Source of the DNA: Vitis vinifera
Lineage: Eukaryota > Streptophyta > Magnoliopsida > Vitales > Vitaceae
Direction of reading: 5' to 3'
DNA length: 64,000 nucleotides
Assembly: GCF_030704535.1 (NCBI RefSeq)
Contig: NC_081810.1
Span: 5,489,501-5,553,500, forward strand
This document shows positions 57,001 to 64,000 of the stretch, piece after piece. Each line of letters opens with the position of its first letter. Position 1 is the stretch's first letter. Under the pieces are notes generated by a model. That model worked only from the letters and a program-made list of their open reading frames with translations, searched no databases and was not told the origin of the DNA. Made by a program: the position numbers and the translations under genes.

Positions 57001-60000
57001 GTTTTTCTTTCTTTTTTGATGTGCGACAGGTCCTACACCCTTCAATTAAAAGGAATTTGATTGATTGACATAAAGTTTTTGTAAGTAAGAGAAGGGAGAA
57101 GGCTTGGAGTACTGTCCTTTTTACTTAATGTGGACTTTATGGAATGAAATAAATAAAAGAGTGTTCAATGATATTGAAAGGTTCAATCGAGCTTTCAAAC
57201 ATTCTTTTTTTTTTTTTACATTTTTGTGAATTGAGATATGGTGTATTAAGATGATCATTACTTGTCAATAATTGATTTTATAGAGTGACTTTTTGTCTAG
57301 TTAAGCGAAATATTTTTTGTCTTTTTTTTTATCTAACTCTTGAGTATTCTTTGTATATTTTGTGTGTACTTTTTTCGACTTTTTCAGGTTTTGTTAATAC
57401 AAATTCTTATTTACCTATAAAAAATTATTTTAATTATTTATAAATAGATTTAAGAGTGAATAATATTTACACATCTTAATTTATAAAAAAAAGATTTGTG
57501 AAAATGCAAGACAAAAAAAGAACTTTTCTATATTATGAGACATTTATTATTATTATTAGTAATTTAGGTGAAATGGTTGTGATAAAAATTTTATTTTAAT
57601 ATATTTATCCTGTTCTAAAATTCGAAGTGTCCAATCATGGATGCAGGAGTCTCCTATGAGGAAAAAAAAAAAGAGGCCTATGCTACTAAATAATAATAAG
57701 AAGAAGAAGAATATTTTTATGAAGCAATGGCTGTGATTCATGAGAAGATGAAGTAGAATAGGCGAATAGAAGACCGTATTCTCATTCCATCTTATCTTTT
57801 CTTTATGACCATTGATGGTGTGACTTGTAATGGGTGTTTGGGAATAAACCCTTAACCCCCCATTTGCAGGAGATGGGGTCATACCATGAAGTCCACCCTT
57901 CAATTTCAATGGTCTTCAACTTGAAGACCAATTTTATAAACACATCCCAAGACCATTTCAACCATATTATTAGATTTGGACACCTAGAATTTCTAGATGG
58001 AACCCACAAAACAAGTGATCATCTAAATGATGTCTTAGCTTTCCAGATATTTTTCTTTTTTTATTCCCCAAAAATAAAATAAAATGTGGTGTCAACAACC
58101 TTAACCATTTGTACCAAATGTTTTTTGACTTTTCTTTACCCTCTCATTATTCACTATTTTGCTTTTAGTATTTTGCCTTAAGACGGTGGGAGCCTGTTGA
58201 GACGACCCTAAGAGATATTTTTTTGAATCTTATAACCAATTGTTTTCAAAAGCTATTTTTGAAAAGTTATTTTTGAAAACATTCCCAGCCTTTAATATTT
58301 TTCAAGTTAAATTCTTATTAAAAAAAAAAGGTTTTGATTTTGAAAATATATGAAAAAAGAACCTTAATTTTTTTAATTAATATTATATTTATTTATTTAA
58401 AAATAATTAAAAATACATGTACTTTTTAATAAATCATCTAATTATTATCTCAATTTTATTTGTCATGTCATTAACCAACTAAACTAAATGTTTTTTATCT
58501 TTTTAAATTTATTATTATTATTTCACAAACACTTATTAGGAAATAATAATAATAATAAATTTTAAAATAAATAAAAAACATTTATATGGAATGGTGTTGT
58601 TCTCAATTGATATTAATGACATGATAAATAAAATTAGTATTTTAAATAATAATTAGATGACTCATTGAAAAATATGACTATTTTAAATTATTTTTAAATA
58701 AATAAAGATAAATACTGATTTAAAAAATTGAGTTTTTTTTATCATATATTTTCATATTAGTGAGTCAAATCCTATCTTTCTTATTATTCTTTAATATTCA
58801 CATTAATAAAAATATATATATATATATATAAATATTAATTATTTTACTATTAATATATTTAAGATAAAAAAAATTATTAAAAATCATCTACAAAAGCATC
58901 CAAACTAGTTCCCAAGATGGAATGAACAGTAAAGACCCAATATTGAAATAATTGTTAGCATTAAGGAATTGATAATTGGAGTGACATTGAATGAGCCATG
59001 CCCTAACTTACATCATCAACCATGTGGCCTTGTTGGCCAACTCTAATCCAAAAAACCCATGCCCCCCACTCTATAATTATAATAATGCTAAGTCCATCCC
59101 AAATCATTTTTTTTATGTCACAAAATGTACCAAATTACAAGCACCGACACCTTGTCCCCTTGAACTAACATCAACTCCAACTTGATGCAAGATTTTTCAC
59201 CAATATCTCACAAAACAAAGAAAATATGGCCCTACTCATTTCAGAGTACAGATAATTATGTGCCCATTTATATTGCCAGAAATGCCCTTGCTTCACTGCA
59301 ATTCACCACCCATCTTCCCAGTACAAAAGTGTCCATTGCCTGAAATTCAGAAAAACGGTCCAGTTTCCCAATAAAGGAGGAAAAATGCAAGGCACCATAT
59401 TGTATATGTTTTACCATAAAGTTTAGGAAGTTTGTGGCCCACACTGCCACATGACATTTTAATTTTATTGTTTAATTCAGAAAATACGAAAATATGAAGA
59501 AAGCTTGTATTTATTCTTTACCTCCATATGGTCTTTCTCTAGACCTGTTTAAGATTCTTAACCAAAGAACAAAATTTAGCTTACCATTAAGAAAAAGAAT
59601 CCTTTAATTTTACTCCTTTGATTTTATTCTTATTCACCATGCCATGGGTCCATATAAAATAAAATAAATTTATTTTAAATAAAGTGGAATAGCAAAAGTG
59701 CATTTTAAAAAAAAATTCATTTGTTAATAATTTAATTTAATTTTGTTGGCATCCGACATAATTACTTTTCTCTAAGGTTTTTGTACAAGCCTTTTGTGAC
59801 AAAGGCAATCTGTTTGTATTCCAATTGCAATATTTACAGATTCCTTTGCTTTGCAGTTTTTGTTTGTCTCCTTTACTGATTCTTTTGCAATAATGTATCT
59901 GTAAAGCTTTGGGACTAGCATTTATTTCAATTCTATATTCAAAATCATCTGAATTTGTTCTATATTCTTTCCTCTTTTTTCCCAAATAAAAAAAAAGGCT

Positions 60001-60484
60001 TATTTTATTTTTCTTTTTCTTTTTCTTTCCCACAATTTCCTTTTTAAGATGGTGGATTTTGGTGGATAGCGTTACTCTAATTAAATGCTTTTTTTTTTTG
60101 GTTGGTCATGGTTTAATTTAAAGCATTAAAATATTGTGGAAATATAATATAAATTGAGAAAATAAAAAAAATAAAAAATCAAAATTTACGGCCGGTTTTG
60201 GAGTGGAAGCAGCCAAAGCGGTGAAAACTAATGTCACCACTCTCATGGTTTGACTGGTGGTGATCTGACGGTGAGAGAGGAAGGAGAGGGAAATCGGACG
60301 GAGGAGAAACTAAGAGGGAGGAGGGTGTGAAGACGCGACTAGGGATAGCGACATGTAAGGGCAGTTGGAAATTGAAGTGTAATATATGGAATCTAATTGC
60401 CCAAAATATCTGACTGGTGCCCCGGTCTGCCCCACTCTGACACGGTCAGCTGCCCGCACTCACTCTGGGCAGCTCCAAACTCCA
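54089..60484. other. intergenic region between DHHC and XBAT31-like genes
   Basis: No gene recognised over 6.4 kb. It contains the DHHC 3' UTR, a dispersed duplication at 56519-56943, AT-rich sequence and an AT microsatellite near 58812-58832. Confidence 0.5.
56519..56943. repeat. tandem duplication of a unit of about 190 bp
   Basis: Copies at about 56519-56709 and 56753-56943 share catccctcatctttcttgca, then cggaaaa, ttcatgttattgg, cattgcatcaatttc and tcaattttatcatattg. Many substitutions separate them, so the duplication is old. Confidence 0.85.
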
Positions 60485-60646
60485 ATGTCTTCTCTCTCTC
60501 CTTCAAATGTAACTACATAAATGGGAACTTTCCCATTTGGTCATCGGCGCCACCAGTTTCCTGCAGCACCACCACCACCGCCACCTCTTGGGAGGGTGGC
60601 GCATGTTAGAGGTGGAGGAGAAGGGGGCTTAAGTGCCACTCAATAA
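60485..60646 (+). other. two upstream ORFs of the XBAT31-like gene
   Basis: 60485-60520 encodes 11 aa. 60521-60646 encodes 41 aa, starting MGTFPFGHRRHQFPAAPPPP and ending GGLSATQ, with its stop 20 nt before the main ATG. The local sequence is richer in GC than upstream DNA and looks like transcribed leader. Whether the leader includes these frames needs transcript data. Confidence 0.4.
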
Positions 60647-60666
60647 AGAAATAGAGAGAGGGAGAG

Positions 60667-63537
60667 ATGGGTCAGGGGCTGAGCTGTGGAGTGAGTCATG
60701 AGCATGGCTTGTTCAGTGCGGTTCAGGTTGGGGACTTGGAGTCTGTTGAGTCATTGTTGGCGAGAGACCCCAGTCTCTTGCATCAGACTACTGTCTACGA
60801 TCGCCACTCTGCTCTTCATATCGCCGCTGCTAATGGTCAGATCGAGGTGGTTTTCTCTGTTTTTCTGGATTTTTTAGTTGGGATCAGTGCTTGCTTAAGA
60901 AGTTCTCCTATTTCGGTTGTGATTTGATGTTTTATCTATTCACTTATTTTGGGTTTCGTTGCTGTGGTTTTGCAGATTCTTTCCATGATTTTGGATCGAT
61001 CTATTAGTCCCGATTTGTTGAATCGCAACAAGCAAGTGAGTTTTCTCTTTTCTTGCAATGTTTGTCTGTATGTGTGAAATCTCCTTTACGTGGAAATGCT
61101 TGATCTTGTGGTTTGCTTTCTTTTTTCTTTTTTTTTCTTCTCTTTAATCTTGTGCTTCAATTCTCTTCTCTTTATTGTCTTTTGATTTTGTTGTTTGTCA
61201 CTGATACAGACTCCGCTTATGCTTGCTGCAATGCACGGAAAGATTTCATGTGTCCAAAAGCTCCTTCAAGCAGGCGCCAATGTGTGTGAAATTCCCATAT
61301 CTTTCTCTATTTTCTGATTTTTTTTCAGAAGCGTGAATAATTGATGATGGGAATCTTGAAAAATTTTCAGGTTTTGATGTTTGATTCGATGCATGGTAGA
61401 ACCTGCTTGCACTACGCGGCCTATTACGGCCATTCCGATTGCCTTCAAGCCATACTTTCTGCTGCCCATTCAAACCCTGTGGCTGATTCGTGGTGTGTGT
61501 TTTGGATTGATTTGCTTCAGTTCATATCTGTAGAGTGATTTAGCTTATCCATTTTTTTATGGTTGGATGTATCGGTACTTGATCACAGGGGATTTGCAAG
61601 GTTTGTAAATATAAGAGATGGCAGGGGAGCAACACCTTTGCATTTAGCAGCCCGTCAAAGACGGCCCGATTGCGTTCATATTCTGTTAGATAATGGAGCT
61701 CTTGTTTGTGCTTCCACTGGTGGATACGGGTAATGGATCCAGTGAAGTTCTTTAGTTTTTGGTTTAAGGCTAATCCTGAATTTATGTTTCAAGGCTTTGC
61801 CAGAGTTTAATGTTAAAATTTCTTGTTTGCAGTTGCCCAGGGAGCACTCCACTTCATTTGGCAGCCAGAGGAGGGTCTCTGGATTGCATCAGGGAATTGC
61901 TGGCTTGGGGTGCTGATCGTCTTCAGAGAGATTCATCAGGGTATTGTCTGATTTGCTTCTTGATTTTGAAAATCAGGAGTCTTTATGTTTGCATCAATTT
62001 TGGGCAATCCAAAAAAAACTGATTTTTTGTAACCCTTGATCCCGTTAATAAAATTTGCCCTTTAGCACAAATCATTGAAAGAGGTTTCTGCGGTTACTGT
62101 AACCGGAGTTAATACGGATATCACTGTATCTAGAAAAGTGGCTATGAAACTTTGAAACAGTGGCATTCCATGAATCCTAATTTTGGAGCTTCTCAATTTC
62201 TTGAAATACTGAAGATTTTCCATTTTCTTTTCTGAGTCAACTCTCTGTTTGTTTGCGGATTTGAACTAGAACTTAACTTTGTGTTGCATGGTGGGGTCTC
62301 TGCAGGAGAATACCGTACGTGGTTGCTCTTAAGCACAAGCATGGAGCATGTGCAGCCTTACTGAATCCCACATCAGCAGAGCCTCTTGTTTGGCCATCTC
62401 CCTTGAAGTTCATCAGTGAGCTTAACCAGGATGCAAAAGCTCTGCTAGAACAGGCCTTAATGGAGGCAAACAGGGAGAGGGAGAAGAGCATCTTAAAGGG
62501 AACATCTTACTCGCTTCCATCTCCATCTCATTCTGATGTCGCTGTTGACGACAATATCTCTGAGGTAATATTCCAACCCTCCCTTCTTACCAAAGTATAA
62601 ACTTGATCTTCCATGTCAATTTTGCTATTGTTAGAAGAAAATTCCCGAAAATTTGGAAAAGGGATGATTGTGAATGTCCAAAACCTCGCCGTTCTGTTCA
62701 AGCTTGCCCTTATTTATTTCTCTTTCTTGACTTTTGATTTGGACCCACTGAGTCTTCTGGTGTAAATTTTGTGGACACTTTTAACTGTTATGCCTTGTTC
62801 GATATTCTTTTCCTGTGTCTGATTCTGAATTTGAGGCACATGTCTTGTTTGGTATTCTTTCCCATGGCTCTGGTCCCCAATTTTAGGTGCTGGTTTTCAA
62901 CTTTGGTTTCTTTGTTTCCTCAGTGACATGGTTAAGTCAGAATTCAGACCTAGAGCAAAATTTAGCTTTTTGCTTAAACATCCAACTCTTCTCATGAACT
63001 AAATAACTCAATATAGAAATTCAGAAATTTCTGACAATCATCGTCTTTGGTCCTGGTCCCAATTATCTTCTCCTGTTCTGTTAGTCTATTCTTGCAAGAA
63101 CAAGAGGTCTCAGTTGTTCATTGTTTGATAATATCTTGCAGGCCAGTGAAACAGAGCTTTGCTGCATATGCTTCGATCAGGTGTGCACAATTGAAGTCCA
63201 AGACTGCGGTCACCAGATGTGCGCTCAATGCACACTAGCCCTGTGTTGCCACAACAAGCCGAATCCCACGACCGCATGCCTAACTGCCCCAGTTTGCCCC
63301 TTCTGTAGAAGCGGCATTGCACGACTGGCAGTTGCCAAGATCAAGACCAACAATGAAGCTGACAGTGACGTTGGCGATGTCAGCTCCTCCAAGCTGAGAA
63401 GATCAAGAAAGTCCAGAAACTTAAGTGAGGGAAGCAGCAGCTTCAAGGGCTTATCAGCAGTGGGCTCCTTCAGCAAAATGGGTGGCCGGGGCTCTGGTAG
63501 AATTGCTGCAGAAAATGAGTGGATCGATAAGCCTTGA
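60667..63537 (+). CDS. XBAT31: ankyrin-repeat RING-type E3 ligase, XB3/XBAT31-like
   Basis: E3 ubiquitin ligase of the XB3 family (rice XB3 binds the XA21 immune receptor; Arabidopsis XBAT members act in hormone and growth control). Exons: 60667-60846, 60976-61035, 61210-61281, 61371-61492, 61589-61729, 61833-61940, 62306-62564 and 63142-63537. They give 445 aa, and all joins are in phase. Ankyrin repeats cover about residues 45-260 (SALHIAAANGQIE, TPLMLAAMHGKISCVQKLL, TCLHYAAYYGHSDCLQAIL, TPLHLAARQRRPDCVHILL, TPLHLAARGGSLDCIRELL). The RING finger is near residues 320-370 (CCICFDQVCTIEVQDCGHQM ... CPFC). The C-terminus is Ser-rich and basic (SSFKGLS, GRGSGRIAAENE). The N-terminus MGQGLSCG fits N-myristoylation at Gly2 with a nearby Cys7, so membrane association is likely. 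Start chosen by family match. Close resemblance to XBAT31 is from memory, not a search. Confidence 0.95.
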
Positions 63538-64000
63538 TACTGCATGGCATTTCCTAACCAAGGAGACCATCCGGCAATCAATAATTGGCGGCCCTGATAT
63601 CCAAAAAAAAAGGGAGGAAAATGAAAGATTCGGGTGCAGGCCCTGGACCCATTCCGTATATATAGATAGAGCTCCATCTGCTATGTAAATTTGGGAAATA
63701 AGCAAGAGGTGAGTTGCGGGCGTCGGTTGGTAAGTTTTGGTGATGTGGGGTCATATTATTGTAATTCCATTTCATTTTTCTTTCTTTCTTTCTTGAGATT
63801 GAAGGAGCAGTGGTGAACTTGAGGGAGAGAAGGGGGGCCTCTTGTTAGTTTACCTGAATAGTAAGCATTCTTTTTCTCTTTTCAAAGGAAAATTCAACAT
63901 TCTTCAATGGCTGCTACACTGTTACAAGTCACAAGTCATAAGTCACAACACCCCCAACTTGGAAAACGGAGGAGTGAAGATGAATGGTTCTCTGGGGTTT
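63538..64000 (+). other. 3' UTR and downstream DNA of the XBAT31-like gene
   Basis: No further coding sequence seen. The open frames here are shadows of the last exon or read through UTR. Confidence 0.5.

Noticed and set aside
63225-63677. 150-aa minus-strand open frame over the XBAT31-like last exon
   Set aside because: Shadow of the RING exon; the plus strand carries the conserved protein.

Overview
This is eukaryotic nuclear DNA from a flowering plant. The genes are split by GT-AG introns of 60 bp to about 3 kb, intergenic DNA is very AT-rich, and the protein families are plant-specific (Dof, plant U-box/ARM, XB3-type ankyrin-RING). The LINE, MULE and plant-mobile-domain sequences also fit a woody eudicot. 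A grapevine (Vitis)-like genome is my best guess; that is inference and no search was run.

Layout. 1-8.9 kb: AT-rich DNA with three minus-strand LINE fragments (about 2.0-2.6, 3.0-3.57 and 5.3-8.65 kb), the last interrupted by a nested DNA element. 8.9-9.6 kb (+): a two-exon gene for an 80-aa twin-CX9C (CHCH) protein. 11.5-14.5 kb (-): cytosolic HSC70/HSP70, two exons, 648 aa, with TATA box and heat-shock elements. 15.73-26.03 kb: a decayed composite Mutator-like element (MULE) with about 100-bp terminal inverted repeats. It carries a dead transposase, a dead plant-mobile-domain (PMD) gene, an LTR-like insertion and a captured G3BP-type exon. 26-33 kb: no gene recognised. 33.16-34.28 kb (+): a Dof transcription factor, 320 aa. 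34.3-39.4 kb: no gene. 39.4-45.1 kb (-): a PUB13-like U-box/ARM ubiquitin ligase, 682 aa, four exons. 45.1-48.6 kb: no gene. 48.7-54.1 kb (+): a DHHC protein S-acyltransferase, 315 aa, eleven exons, with upstream ATGs and a MITE in an intron. 54.1-60.5 kb: no gene. 60.67-63.54 kb (+): an XBAT31-like ankyrin/RING ligase, 445 aa, eight exons.

The six intact genes are unrelated housekeeping, signalling or regulatory genes and form no operon or cluster. The two E3 ligases belong to families known in immune and developmental signalling, but nothing here shows that they act together. Exon coordinates were derived by hand from splice sites and frame. Every join was checked for phase, and the HSC70, PUB13, XBAT31, Dof, DHHC and CHCH models all close without frameshift.

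The most unusual region is the composite MULE. Its transposase frame of 861 codons has no frameshift but ten in-frame stops. Most of the stops, and those in the neighbouring PMD exons, look like cytosine transitions at Trp, Gln and Arg codons, as expected for a long-methylated silent element.
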